NCBI RefSeq assembly: GCF_000212415.1
Contig: NC_015500.1
Coordinates: 1,116,001-1,180,000, forward strand
Direction: 5' to 3'
Length of the DNA stretch: 64,000 bases
Source of the DNA: Treponema brennaborense DSM 12168
GTDB lineage: Bacteria; Spirochaetota; Spirochaetia; Treponematales; Treponemataceae
A program made the translations under genes and the position numbers. Positions 47,556-55,893 of this stretch are shown piece after piece. Under the pieces are notes generated by a model. That model saw only the letters and a program-made list of their open reading frames with translations, was not told where the DNA came from and made no database searches. Within the stretch, counting starts at the first letter, position 1. Every line of letters begins with the position of its first letter.

Positions 47556-48623
47556 ATGGCGGATCAGACAAATGCCGCAAAACCGAAACCGATGCCGGTG
47601 AGCGGCAAAAAAAGCAAAGATTATAAAAATTTGACGGGCCGGCAAAAAGCCGCCATTTTTCTCGTGTCGCTCGGTTCCGAAGTTTCTTCCGATATTTTCA
47701 AACATCTGCGCGAAGACGAAGTGGAAACGCTCGTTTTTGAAATTGCGCGTCTTGAAACCGTCGAGGCGGACGTTAAAGATTCCGTTCTTGAAGAATTTCA
47801 GGATTTGATGTCGGCTCAAAACTTCATCACGACCGGCGGTATCGATTACGCGCGCGAATTGCTCGAAAAATCGCTGGGAAGTCAAAAAGCGATCGATATC
47901 ATCAACCGTCTGACCAGTTCCCTGCAAGTGCGCCCGTTTGACTTTATCCGCCGAACGGATCCTGCGCACCTTTTGAACTTTATCCAGCAGGAGTATCCGC
48001 AGACTATCGCGCTGATTTTGGCCTATTTGGAGCCGAACAAAGCGTCCGTCATTCTGCAGAATCTGCCGGACGACATCCAAAGTGAAGTTGCGCGACGCAT
48101 CGCGACGATGGACCGCACGTCTCCGGACGTTTTGCGTGAAGTCGAGCGCGTTCTTGAAAAAAAACTGTCCACGCTTTCGAGCGAAGACTACACGGCTGCC
48201 GGCGGTGTGGAAAGTATCGTCGAGATTCTCAACTTGGTCGACCGATCTTCCGAAAAGTCGATTATCGAATCGTTGGAAGAAGAAGATCCCGATTTGGCCG
48301 AAGAAATCAAAAAACGCATGTTCGTATTTGAAGACATCGTTATGCTCGACGACCGCGCGATTCAGAAAGTTATGCGCGAAGTCGACACGCAGGAACTTGC
48401 CAAAGCGCTTAAATCGGTTGATACCGAAGTTCAGGATAAGATATTCCGCAACATGTCCAAGCGTGCGGCGAGTATGCTCAAAGAAGATATGGAATTCATG
48501 GGGCCGGTTCGTCTGAAAGACGTTGAAGAGGCTCAGCAGAAAATCGTTTCGACGATTCGCCGGCTTGAAGATTCCGGTGAGATCGTTATCGCCCGTTCCG
48601 GTGAAGACGAATTGGTGGTGTAG
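47556..48623 (+). CDS. fliG: Flagellar motor switch protein FliG
   Basis: Rotor protein that binds FliF and the stator and sets torque and direction. 355 residues: a ~25-residue lysine-rich head, then N domain NLTGRQKAAIFLVSLG, middle domain with EYPQTIALILAYL (EHPQ-type motif) and GG hinge (YTAAGGVESIVEIL), and the C domain with charged torque residues (DIVMLDDRAIQKVMREVDTQ). Spirochetes usually have two FliG genes; this copy, in the fliF operon, would be the motor one (FliG2 type). Confidence 0.95.
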   Translation: MADQTNAAKPKPMPVSGKKSKDYKNLTGRQKAAIFLVSLGSEVSSDIFKHLREDEVETLVFEIARLETVEADVKDSVLEEFQDLMSAQNFITTGGIDYARELLEKSLGSQKAIDIINRLTSSLQVRPFDFIRRTDPAHLLNFIQQEYPQTIALILAYLEPNKASVILQNLPDDIQSEVARRIATMDRTSPDVLREVERVLEKKLSTLSSEDYTAAGGVESIVEILNLVDRSSEKSIIESLEEEDPDLAEEIKKRMFVFEDIVMLDDRAIQKVMREVDTQELAKALKSVDTEVQDKIFRNMSKRAASMLKEDMEFMGPVRLKDVEEAQQKIVSTIRRLEDSGEIVIARSGEDELVV

Positions 48624-48626
48624 CGT

Positions 48627-49562
48627 ATGGCGAAGACGGTTTTTCATTTTAACGAAATCAAAACGCAGGACGATAAGGTATTGCTCAAGCTGCCGCGCAG
48701 TTTTGAACCTGAAGTCGAGGAGATGGAAGAAGAGCCGATTCCCGAATACACGGGCCCGACTGCGGACGATTTACGCCGAGAGGCCGAAGCGTTTAAGGAA
48801 CAGTGGGAAGCCGAAAAAGAGCAGATGCTGAGCAAGGCTCAGGCCGATGCGGACGCTATCGTCAAAAATGCGGAAGAAGCGGCCTTTGAGCAGGTCAAAC
48901 GCCAGTCGGATCAGGCTCAGATCATAAAAACGGACGCTGAACGGAAAGCCGCCGAAATCATAAAAAGCGCGCAGGAAGAAGCGCATACTATCGTGAGCAC
49001 TGCTGAAAGCAAAAAACAGCAAATTCACGACGAATCGTATCGGGCCGGCTTCGACGAAGGCAAAGAAGCCGGTTTTCGCGACGGCAACGCTGAAGCGGAA
49101 CGTCTCGTGGACCGGCTGCACATTATGCTCGACCGTATTCTTGATAAGCGTCAGGAAATCCTTGAAGGGACGGAACAGCAGATTGTTGAATTGGTGCTCC
49201 TTATGGCGCGGAAAGTCGTTAAAGTCATGTCCGAAAATCAGCGCAACGTGGTGATGTCGAACGTGCTGCAGGCGCTGCGCAAAGTAAAAGGCCGCGGCGA
49301 CGTGACCGTCCGCGTAAATCTTGCCGATCTGAAACTGACGTCCGAACATACCAAAGAGTTCATGCAGGCGGTTGAAAATATCAAAAATTTGACGATCGTG
49401 GAAGATTCGTCCATAGATCGCGGCGGCTGTATCGTTGAAACCGATTTCGGTGCAATCGACGCCCGCATTTCGAGTCAGCTTACGGAACTTGAACAGAAAA
49501 TATTGGAAATTTCTCCGATAAAAACCGTTTCCAAGACGAACGCGCTCGATTCCGGTGCATAG
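48627..49562 (+). CDS. fliH: Flagellar assembly protein FliH
   Basis: Regulates the FliI export ATPase. 311 residues: N-terminal acidic part, a long charged coiled coil (~45-150; AEAFKEQWEAEKEQMLSKAQ), GFDEGKEAGFRDG, then the C-terminal V-type ATPase-stator-like domain (QQIVELVLLMARKVVKVMSE, VRVNLADLKL, DRGGCIVETDFGAIDARI). It starts 3 bases after fliG. Longer than E. coli FliH, as usual in spirochetes. Confidence 0.92.
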   Translation: MAKTVFHFNEIKTQDDKVLLKLPRSFEPEVEEMEEEPIPEYTGPTADDLRREAEAFKEQWEAEKEQMLSKAQADADAIVKNAEEAAFEQVKRQSDQAQIIKTDAERKAAEIIKSAQEEAHTIVSTAESKKQQIHDESYRAGFDEGKEAGFRDGNAEAERLVDRLHIMLDRILDKRQEILEGTEQQIVELVLLMARKVVKVMSENQRNVVMSNVLQALRKVKGRGDVTVRVNLADLKLTSEHTKEFMQAVENIKNLTIVEDSSIDRGGCIVETDFGAIDARISSQLTELEQKILEISPIKTVSKTNALDSGA

Positions 49563-49580
49563 ACGGAGCGGACGGAGCGT

Positions 49581-50939
49581 ATGAATTCTTTTTTTGATAA
49601 ATACATTGCCAGCGTCAAAAACACGGAGACCATTTTATACACGGGAAACGTTTCCGCCGTGCGCGGAATGCTCATTGAAAGTCACGGCCCCCGGTCGGTT
49701 ATCGGTGAAATGTGTTTTATCAAACTGATGCGCGGCGACATGCAGATAGCGGCGGAAGTCGTCGGGCTGAACGGCACGACGGTGCAGCTGATGGCGTACG
49801 GTGAAACGAAAGGCATTGAAATCGGCTGCGAAGTGGTCGCTACCGGGCACGTCCTGCGGGTCGCCGTCGGAAACGGACTGTTGGGGCGCGTGATCGACGC
49901 GGTCGGAAAACCGTACGACGGCAAGGGCGAATTGGCGTCCGGCCTGTATTATCCGGCGCTCGCGTCTCCGCCGGCTCCGCTCGAGCGGCGTCCCGTTTCA
50001 CAGCGCATGGTTACCGGTGTCCGCGCGATCGACGCAATGCTCGCCGTTGCGAAAGGGCAGCGGCTCGGTATTTTTGCCGGTTCCGGCGTCGGAAAATCCA
50101 CGCTTTTAAGTATGATCGCCCGAAACACAAAGGCGGACGTCAACGTTATTGCGCTCGTCGGAGAGCGCGGGCGCGAAGTCGTCGATTTTATCGACCGCGA
50201 TCTGGGCGAAGAAGGCTTGAAGCGCTCCGTCGTCGTCGTCGCGACGTCCGACCAGCCGTCGATCGCCCGGTTACGCGCGGCGTATACGGCGACCGCGGTG
50301 GCGGAATATTTCCGCGATCAGGGTAAAGACGTTATGCTCATGTTCGATTCGGTAACCCGGTTCGCTCACGCGCAGCGGGAAATAGGACTCGCTTCCGGCG
50401 AACCGCCGGCGCAGCGCGGATATCCGCCGAGCGTGTTCGATCTGCTTCCGAAATTGCTTGAACGCAGCGGTACCAATCAAACGGGTTCCATCACCGCGTT
50501 TTACACCGTACTGGTCGACGGCGACGATATGGACGAACCTATCGCCGACAAAGTGCGCGGTACGCTCGACGGACATATCGTTCTGAATCGGAAACTCGCC
50601 CAGGCGGCCCATTTTCCCGCCATAGATGTGCTCGCGAGCATCAGCCGTCTGTCAAAACGGGTGTCCGGACCGGCAACGCAGCAGGCGGTTACGACGGTTC
50701 GCCGGCTTATGGCGTCGTACGCCGAAAACGAAGACATGATCACCGTGGGAGCCTATCAGAAGGGCTCGAACGCCGCTATAGACAAAGCGATCGACGTGCA
50801 TCCCGATATAGAAGCTTTTCTTATGCAGGATGAATACGAGCCCGCGCCGCTGGAATCGACGCTCGAAAAGCTCGGTTCCATAGCCGGAACGGATATTCCG
50901 CCGGAGGAATGCGGAAGTTCCGCCGCCGCCGTTTCGTAA
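49581..50939 (+). CDS. fliI: Flagellum-specific export ATPase FliI
   Basis: Hexameric ATPase of the flagellar type III export apparatus. 452 residues: beta-barrel N domain, Walker A AGSGVGKST (~166-174), VIALVGERGREVVDF, Walker B VMLMFDSVTRFAHAQREIGL, SGEPPAQRGYPPSVF, and a helical C domain with SRLSKRVSG. Family blocks are intact. It lies 18 bases after fliH and 6 before fliJ. Confidence 0.97.
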   Translation: MNSFFDKYIASVKNTETILYTGNVSAVRGMLIESHGPRSVIGEMCFIKLMRGDMQIAAEVVGLNGTTVQLMAYGETKGIEIGCEVVATGHVLRVAVGNGLLGRVIDAVGKPYDGKGELASGLYYPALASPPAPLERRPVSQRMVTGVRAIDAMLAVAKGQRLGIFAGSGVGKSTLLSMIARNTKADVNVIALVGERGREVVDFIDRDLGEEGLKRSVVVVATSDQPSIARLRAAYTATAVAEYFRDQGKDVMLMFDSVTRFAHAQREIGLASGEPPAQRGYPPSVFDLLPKLLERSGTNQTGSITAFYTVLVDGDDMDEPIADKVRGTLDGHIVLNRKLAQAAHFPAIDVLASISRLSKRVSGPATQQAVTTVRRLMASYAENEDMITVGAYQKGSNAAIDKAIDVHPDIEAFLMQDEYEPAPLESTLEKLGSIAGTDIPPEECGSSAAAVS

Positions 50940-50945
50940 CGCCGT

Positions 50946-51422
50946 ATGAAACGGTTTCAGTTTCCGCTGCAGAAAGTTCTCGATTTACGCGAATTTGAAG
51001 AAGACCAGGCTCGGATCGAGTTGGGTAAAGCGATTGCCGAATCGGAACGCATCAGGCGGCAGCTGGAAAATCTTGCAGAAGAAAAGGCCCGTACGGTTGC
51101 AGGCGCTTCCGATGAAAAAGACGTGCGGCAGCTGATCGTGCGTGAGCACTATCTTATCCGGCTCGACGCGAACCGCGACGAATTGCTTGCGGAATTGCTT
51201 GAAGCGGATGCGCTGATTGAAAATCGACGCGCCGTTTTTGCCGAAGCGATGAAAAATCGCAAAGTTTTATCCAAACTTAAAGACCGCCGGTTCGGCGAAT
51301 ACCGCAAAGACGCACAGACGGCGGAAGATACTGCCGTGGACGATTTGTCGTCTGCCCGTTACTCCGGCTCCGGTTCGTCCCCATCCGGCGGAACGGATGC
51401 GGACGGAAGCGGTGCGCGCTAA
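50946..51422 (+). CDS. fliJ: Flagellar export protein FliJ
   Basis: A 158-residue coiled-coil protein that couples FliI to the export gate: MKRFQFPLQKVLDLREFEED with heptad-rich helices to ~125, then a serine/glycine-rich disordered tail (SGSGSSPSGGTDADGSGAR) not found in enteric FliJ. Short and weakly conserved, but the place right after fliI is decisive. Its last 4 bases overlap the stop of the opposite-strand kinase gene, marking the end of the operon. Confidence 0.88.
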   Translation: MKRFQFPLQKVLDLREFEEDQARIELGKAIAESERIRRQLENLAEEKARTVAGASDEKDVRQLIVREHYLIRLDANRDELLAELLEADALIENRRAVFAEAMKNRKVLSKLKDRRFGEYRKDAQTAEDTAVDDLSSARYSGSGSSPSGGTDADGSGAR

Positions 51423-53071
51423 TACTTGAAGTCGCTTCCGCCGATGAATTCCCTTATAATCGAGCGGCCGGGAACGTTGCTCGCCGGAATCGGTGAAAAA
51501 TTGCTTAAAAACCGCAGCAGCCGCGATGCTTCCGCGTATTCGCGCTGCAGCGGATTGACGCAGCGCAGCAGCGGTTCGGCGTATACTTTCAAAACCGGAA
51601 GTTCATAGTCGAGCGCGGTGTTCAGCATGGCGTCCGCGTTGTCCTGAAACGGAAAGATGTGCAGACGCTCGCCTTTTTGGACACTGTCCCACATGGAAAT
51701 GGTCGTCGCCGCCGACTTTCCGCGGAAGCGCGCGTCGCGCACGATTCTTCTGATCAGTCGGTTGTCGCTGGTCGGAATGCGGTTGTGATCGTCCAGATTC
51801 AGCTGGGTGAGCGCGGACAAATATATTTTGAATTTATATTCAGCCGGAATGAGCGGCGTCAGTTTATCGTTCAGGCCGTGTATTCCTTCAAGAATCAGTA
51901 TGTCGTTGACGTCGAGCTGCAGCGTTTTGCCGTTGTAATAGCGGCGCCCGTCCGTAAAATCGTACGACGGCAGTTTTACCGCTTTTCCGTCGAACAGATC
52001 TATCAAATCCCGGTTCAGCTGCGCCACGTCGAGCGCTTCAAGACATTCATAATCGTAATTGCCGTTTTCATCTTTCGGTGTCAGTTCCCGGCCGACGTAG
52101 TAAGTGTCGAGTTCTATGATTTTCGGGCGATATCCGAGTGCCTTCAGCTGCAAGGATAATTTTTTGGACGTCGTCGTTTTTCCGGAACTGGAAGGACCTG
52201 CTATCAGAATTACTTTGACGTTTCCCCGGTCGCGGATCCGGTCCGCAATATCGGCGATGCATTTTTGCTGGAATATTTCCGCCGTGTCGATAAAATCGTT
52301 TACCGTCCGGTTGTGTATCAGTTCGTTCAGCGACGCGGCCGACGTAACGTCGAGCTGTTTTCCCCATTTTTTATAGCGCGAATATACGGCGAACAGTTGG
52401 GGGATATCTTCAAAAACCGGCAGACAGTCGGGCTGTGCTGTCGCCGGAAAACGCAGCAGGAATCCCTCGCCGTAGGGCATAAGATCGAACGCTTTTATTT
52501 TTCCGGTCGTATCGAGCAGCGGCCCGAAGTACTGATCGGAAAAGGAACCGAGCGTGTTTACGGCAATTTTCGGCGGACAGATATAGTTGAGCTGTTTGCG
52601 CGTTTCGGTCAAGCCGAGCGATTCGAAAAGCGCCGCCGCGTCGCGGTACGACACGGTATCCGTCTCGATCGGCTGGTTCCATGCGATAATCCGCTGCATT
52701 TCCGCTTTGAGCGCGGCGATGTCTTCCGCGCCGGGCGTCTTTTCAGTTTCAAGGGTATAGTAATATCCGTAGCCGAGACTGTGGCCGACGAGCAGTCTGG
52801 TTCCCGGAAAGCACTCGTGGGCGGCGGCGGCCAAAATGAAGCAGAGCGTGCGCCGGTAGATGGCCGAGCCGTCGCGTGAACCGGATACGACCGGTTCCAG
52901 TACGGCGTTTACGTCCAGTACGGTGTTCAGTGCACGAATTTCATTATTTATGCGGACGGCGAATACCGTTTCGGGATCGCAGTCGAATGTCTGCGTAAAA
53001 TCAAGCGCGCGCACACCTGCGGCGGCCGTAACTTTCTTACCTGAAGGAAGCGTCAACTCTATTCTTTTCAT
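51419..53071 (-). CDS. TGS/ThrRS-like and uridine-kinase-like fusion protein
   Basis: A 550-residue protein in three parts: a TGS domain (~1-62, MKRIELTLPSGKKVTAAAGV), a segment like the second additional (editing) domain of threonyl-tRNA synthetase (~70-270; HECFPGTRLLVGHSLGYGYY), and a uridine kinase/phosphoribulokinase-type domain (~285-550) with P-loop AGPSSSGKTT, ELDTYYV and LILEGIHGLND. The synthetase's HxxxH zinc pair is missing (YRRTLCFIL there), so editing is unlikely. Known as a nucleoside-kinase-like family in Firmicutes and spirochetes; the substrate is not established. The ATG has no Shine-Dalgarno sequence. Confidence 0.85.
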   Translation of the reverse strand: MKRIELTLPSGKKVTAAAGVRALDFTQTFDCDPETVFAVRINNEIRALNTVLDVNAVLEPVVSGSRDGSAIYRRTLCFILAAAAHECFPGTRLLVGHSLGYGYYYTLETEKTPGAEDIAALKAEMQRIIAWNQPIETDTVSYRDAAALFESLGLTETRKQLNYICPPKIAVNTLGSFSDQYFGPLLDTTGKIKAFDLMPYGEGFLLRFPATAQPDCLPVFEDIPQLFAVYSRYKKWGKQLDVTSAASLNELIHNRTVNDFIDTAEIFQQKCIADIADRIRDRGNVKVILIAGPSSSGKTTTSKKLSLQLKALGYRPKIIELDTYYVGRELTPKDENGNYDYECLEALDVAQLNRDLIDLFDGKAVKLPSYDFTDGRRYYNGKTLQLDVNDILILEGIHGLNDKLTPLIPAEYKFKIYLSALTQLNLDDHNRIPTSDNRLIRRIVRDARFRGKSAATTISMWDSVQKGERLHIFPFQDNADAMLNTALDYELPVLKVYAEPLLRCVNPLQREYAEASRLLRFLSNFSPIPASNVPGRSIIREFIGGSDFKY

Positions 53072-53078
53072 GAAATAC

Positions 53079-53107
53079 AGTATAACGCTTCCGGCCGTCT
53101 TCCGCAA
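53079..53107 (-). promoter_or_regulatory. Sigma70 promoter of the kinase fusion, leaderless layout
   Basis: On the minus strand TTGCGG (53102-53107), 17-base spacer, TATACT (53079-53084), then 7 bases (gtatttc) to the ATG at 53071. Confidence 0.6.
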
Positions 53108-53141
53108 GGTTTTTCGTTTTCCGCCGTTTCCTGCCGTTGAT

Positions 53142-53170
53142 TTGACAGTCGGCGCTCTTTATCGTATAGT
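53142..53170 (+). promoter_or_regulatory. Sigma70 promoter of the glycosyltransferase, leaderless layout
   Basis: TTGACA (53142-53147), 17-base spacer, TATAGT (53165-53170), then 6 bases (aatggc) to the ATG at 53177. Both boxes are strong (11 of 12 bases), so this is one of the clearest leaderless cases in the window. Confidence 0.8.
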
Positions 53171-53176
53171 AATGGC

Positions 53177-54412
53177 ATGAGAATTGCAATGTTTTCGGAT
53201 TGTTATTATCCTCGGATCAACGGGGTTGTCATTTCAGTTCAGTCGTATGCCAGAGAGTTGATCAACCGGGGACATTCGGTCTGCGTTGTAAGCGTCGAAT
53301 ATCCGGAAGAATACATATACGGAAACGATCATTCGGATAATATCGACAGTCCGAATTTTTCGGTGATCAGAATTCCTTCCCATGCGATCATTTTTTCAAA
53401 AGAAGACCGGATTGCCCGGCTCGAAAAGTGGTTTTTTATCAAAAAAAAGATGGACGAGTTCGCGCCCGACGTAATACATTTGAACAGTGAATGGCTGGTC
53501 GGCTATTTCGGCGCCATGTATGCGCGGCATCGGAAAGTTCCGTGCGTGTTTACTTTTCATACGATGTGGGAAGATTATATTCAGAATTACGCGCCGCTTT
53601 TGAACAGTATGATATCACATAAGATCGGGCGGGATCTGGTTAAATTTTATTTGAAAAGTGCGAATCATATTTTGGCTCCGACGCCGCGTATTGCGGACAC
53701 GGTTCGTGAATACGGTGTAGAAACGCAGGTGGAACTGCTGCCGACCGGAATTCCCGAGTCGCTGTTTGAATATGATAAAGACCGATTGGATTCCGTTAAG
53801 ACCGATCTGTTCGCTAAAAATCCGCGGCTGGCCGGCAAAAAAATATTGCTGTTCGCCGGCCGGATAGCGAAAGAAAAAAATCTCGATTTTCTTGTGCCCG
53901 TTCTGAAACGGGTGCGGGAATTGCTTGCTGCCGATTCAACGCACGACGGTTCCGATGCGGCGCTGCTTATCGCCGGCGACGGTTTGTATATGCCCGATTT
54001 TAAGGCGCTGGTTGAAAAAGAGCAGCTGGCCGACAACGTTTTTTACGTCGGATATGTGAGCCGTCAGACGCTTGCGTATTTGTACACGGTGGCGGACGTG
54101 TTCACGTTTCCGAGCAAGACGGAAACGCAGGGGCTTGTGACCGCCGAAGCGATGGCGGCGGGCCTGCCGGTCGTGGCAATCGGCGAAATGGGAACTGTGG
54201 ACGTCATGCAGGGCGATCACGGCGGCTTTATGGTCCCGGAGGATACGGAACTGTTTTCTCAGCGGGTTGCGGATCTGCTTACGGATTCCGCTTTGTATTC
54301 AAATAAAGTGGTGGAATGCAAATTGTGGAGCAAGCAGTGGATGATAACTTCCCTGACTGACCGGCTGGAAAAAGCCTATACGACGTGTATCGAAAGATAT
54401 GGAAAAAAATAG
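53177..54412 (+). CDS. GT4-family glycosyltransferase, probably diacylglycerol glucosyltransferase
   Basis: A 411-residue GT-B fold enzyme. N-terminal MRIAMFSDCYYPRINGVVIS with the GV loop, PDVIHLNSEW, VFTFHTMWEDY; C-terminal LFAGRIAKEKNLDFLVPVL, LLIAGDGLY, and the nucleotide-sugar E-x7-E motif in KTETQGLVTAEAMAAG. The pattern resembles enzymes that put glucose or galactose on diacylglycerol, making glycolipids found in treponemal membranes. Sugar and acceptor are inferred. No Shine-Dalgarno sequence; see the promoter just upstream. Confidence 0.85.
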   Translation: MRIAMFSDCYYPRINGVVISVQSYARELINRGHSVCVVSVEYPEEYIYGNDHSDNIDSPNFSVIRIPSHAIIFSKEDRIARLEKWFFIKKKMDEFAPDVIHLNSEWLVGYFGAMYARHRKVPCVFTFHTMWEDYIQNYAPLLNSMISHKIGRDLVKFYLKSANHILAPTPRIADTVREYGVETQVELLPTGIPESLFEYDKDRLDSVKTDLFAKNPRLAGKKILLFAGRIAKEKNLDFLVPVLKRVRELLAADSTHDGSDAALLIAGDGLYMPDFKALVEKEQLADNVFYVGYVSRQTLAYLYTVADVFTFPSKTETQGLVTAEAMAAGLPVVAIGEMGTVDVMQGDHGGFMVPEDTELFSQRVADLLTDSALYSNKVVECKLWSKQWMITSLTDRLEKAYTTCIERYGKK

Positions 54413-54452
54413 CCGGCAGCGTACGTGCGGCCGTGTATGAAAAAATCCGCCC

Positions 54453-54480
54453 GCCGTGTTCTGTTTGTCCGGAACACGGC
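54453..54480. terminator. Hairpin between the glycosyltransferase and thiI
   Basis: GCCGTGTTC (54453-54461) pairs with GAACACGGC (54472-54480). On the minus strand a T6 run follows about 7 bases later, so it may end thiI transcripts. Confidence 0.5.
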
Positions 54481-54535
54481 GTTGAGTGCGCGCTTTCGGG
54501 AACGTACCGGTTTTTCTGATCGTCGGGAGGGGCGT

Positions 54536-55732
54536 CTATCCTGCGAACGTCTGCGCGACGTAGTCGCGGGCGGCGAAGCGTTTGATTTCGCGGTTTTCAT
54601 ACGCAAGGCGGACGAGTTCGTCTATTTCGAGCCGGGCGTACAGTTGCTGCGCTTCCGCTCGGTTTGCCCGCAGAACCGGATGTTTAGGTGAAAATAACAC
54701 GCAGCAGTCTTCGTACGGCAGGATGGACGTTTCGTACGTACCGATATATTTTGCCGTTGCGATGATTTCTTCTTTATCAAGACCGACGAGCGGCCGAAGC
54801 AGCGGGTACGCGCAGGCGGATTCGGTGACGGTCATGTTCTGTATCGTCTGACTTGCAACCTGTCCGAGACTTTCACCGCTTATGAGACAGTCGGCGCGGA
54901 TCCGGTCGGCGAGCAGATTCGCCGCGCTCATCATGCACATGCGCAGGAGCAGCGTACTGAACGCTTCCGGCGCCCGCTCTTTTATACGCATCTGAACGTC
55001 GGTGAACGGAATGATGTTGATGTGCGTGTCCACACCGTACTGTGCGATAATCCGCGCCAGATCTTCGACCTTTTGCTGCGCTTCCGCCGACGTGTACGGA
55101 TATGCGTGAAAATATACGCAGTCCACTTTCATGCCGCGCCGCATCATGCGGTAGCCGGCGACGGGGGAGTCGAGGCCGCCGGACAGCAGCAGCAATCCTT
55201 TGCCGCCCGTCCCGACGGGAAGACCGCGGCACGCTTTGTTACGGTCGCAGTATACGAAACACCGGTCGCGGATTTCTATTCTGATGACGACGTCGGGGCG
55301 GTGTACGTCCACGTCCAGAATTCCGGCGTCGAATACGTCCGCGGCGGCTTCACAGCTGATTTCATACGAATTGAGCGGAAACGACTTTTCGGCGCGGCGC
55401 GTTTCGATTTTGAACGTTTTAGCCCCTTCGGCTTTCGCTGCGAGCGCTTCGGCGTAGGCTGCCTTTTTTATCGCTTCGATATTTTTTTCACATACCGTCG
55501 TTTTGGCCCATCCGGTGATTCCGATCAGATGTTTAAGCGTAAATTCTATCGCGGGACACGATTCTTCGGGCCCTTCGATATAAAGCCGGCCGGCGCAGAG
55601 TCTGACGGTTGCCCGTACGGTTTCGAGATATAAACGGGCGTTTTCTACAAGACGTTTTTCAAATTCTTTTAAATTGGAACCTTTCAGCGTTAATTCGCCC
55701 AATTTGGCAAGATATGTGGTATACTCGGACAT
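54536..55732 (-). CDS. thiI: tRNA 4-thiouridine synthetase ThiI
   Basis: Makes 4-thiouridine at tRNA position 8 and can donate sulfur to thiamine. 398 residues: an N-terminal ferredoxin-like part, THUMP domain (~60-165), PP-loop LLLLSGGLDSPVAGYRMMRR (~180-199), HAYPYTSAEAQQKVEDLA, and ISGESLGQVASQTIQNM. The E. coli rhodanese extension is absent; CVLFSPKHP lies in the C-terminal part. There is no Shine-Dalgarno sequence before the ATG at 55732. Convergent with the glycosyltransferase. Confidence 0.94.
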   Translation of the reverse strand: MSEYTTYLAKLGELTLKGSNLKEFEKRLVENARLYLETVRATVRLCAGRLYIEGPEESCPAIEFTLKHLIGITGWAKTTVCEKNIEAIKKAAYAEALAAKAEGAKTFKIETRRAEKSFPLNSYEISCEAAADVFDAGILDVDVHRPDVVIRIEIRDRCFVYCDRNKACRGLPVGTGGKGLLLLSGGLDSPVAGYRMMRRGMKVDCVYFHAYPYTSAEAQQKVEDLARIIAQYGVDTHINIIPFTDVQMRIKERAPEAFSTLLLRMCMMSAANLLADRIRADCLISGESLGQVASQTIQNMTVTESACAYPLLRPLVGLDKEEIIATAKYIGTYETSILPYEDCCVLFSPKHPVLRANRAEAQQLYARLEIDELVRLAYENREIKRFAARDYVAQTFAG

Positions 55733-55738
55733 ACGCAG

Positions 55739-55767
55739 AGTGTACCGTATTTTTTTTGCTCTGTAAA
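55739..55767 (-). promoter_or_regulatory. Sigma70 promoter of thiI, leaderless layout
   Basis: On the minus strand TTTACA (55762-55767), 17-base spacer, TACACT (55739-55744), then exactly 6 bases (ctgcgt) to the ATG at 55732. Confidence 0.72.
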
Positions 55768-55835
55768 CAGCCGTTCACCGCCGTTTTGCGGAACGTTTTC
55801 AGGCTGCGTGTTCCGTTGGTGTTCGGTTTTATATA

Positions 55836-55864
55836 TTGCATTATGACAAAATATGTGATATTGT
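55836..55864 (+). promoter_or_regulatory. Sigma70 promoter of the acyl-CoA synthetase gene
   Basis: TTGCAT (55836-55841), 17-base spacer, TATTGT (55859-55864). Unlike its neighbours it gives a leader with TTTGGAGG. Confidence 0.5.
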
Positions 55865-55893
55865 AATTTTACTAATTTCTTTTGGAGGCGTCC

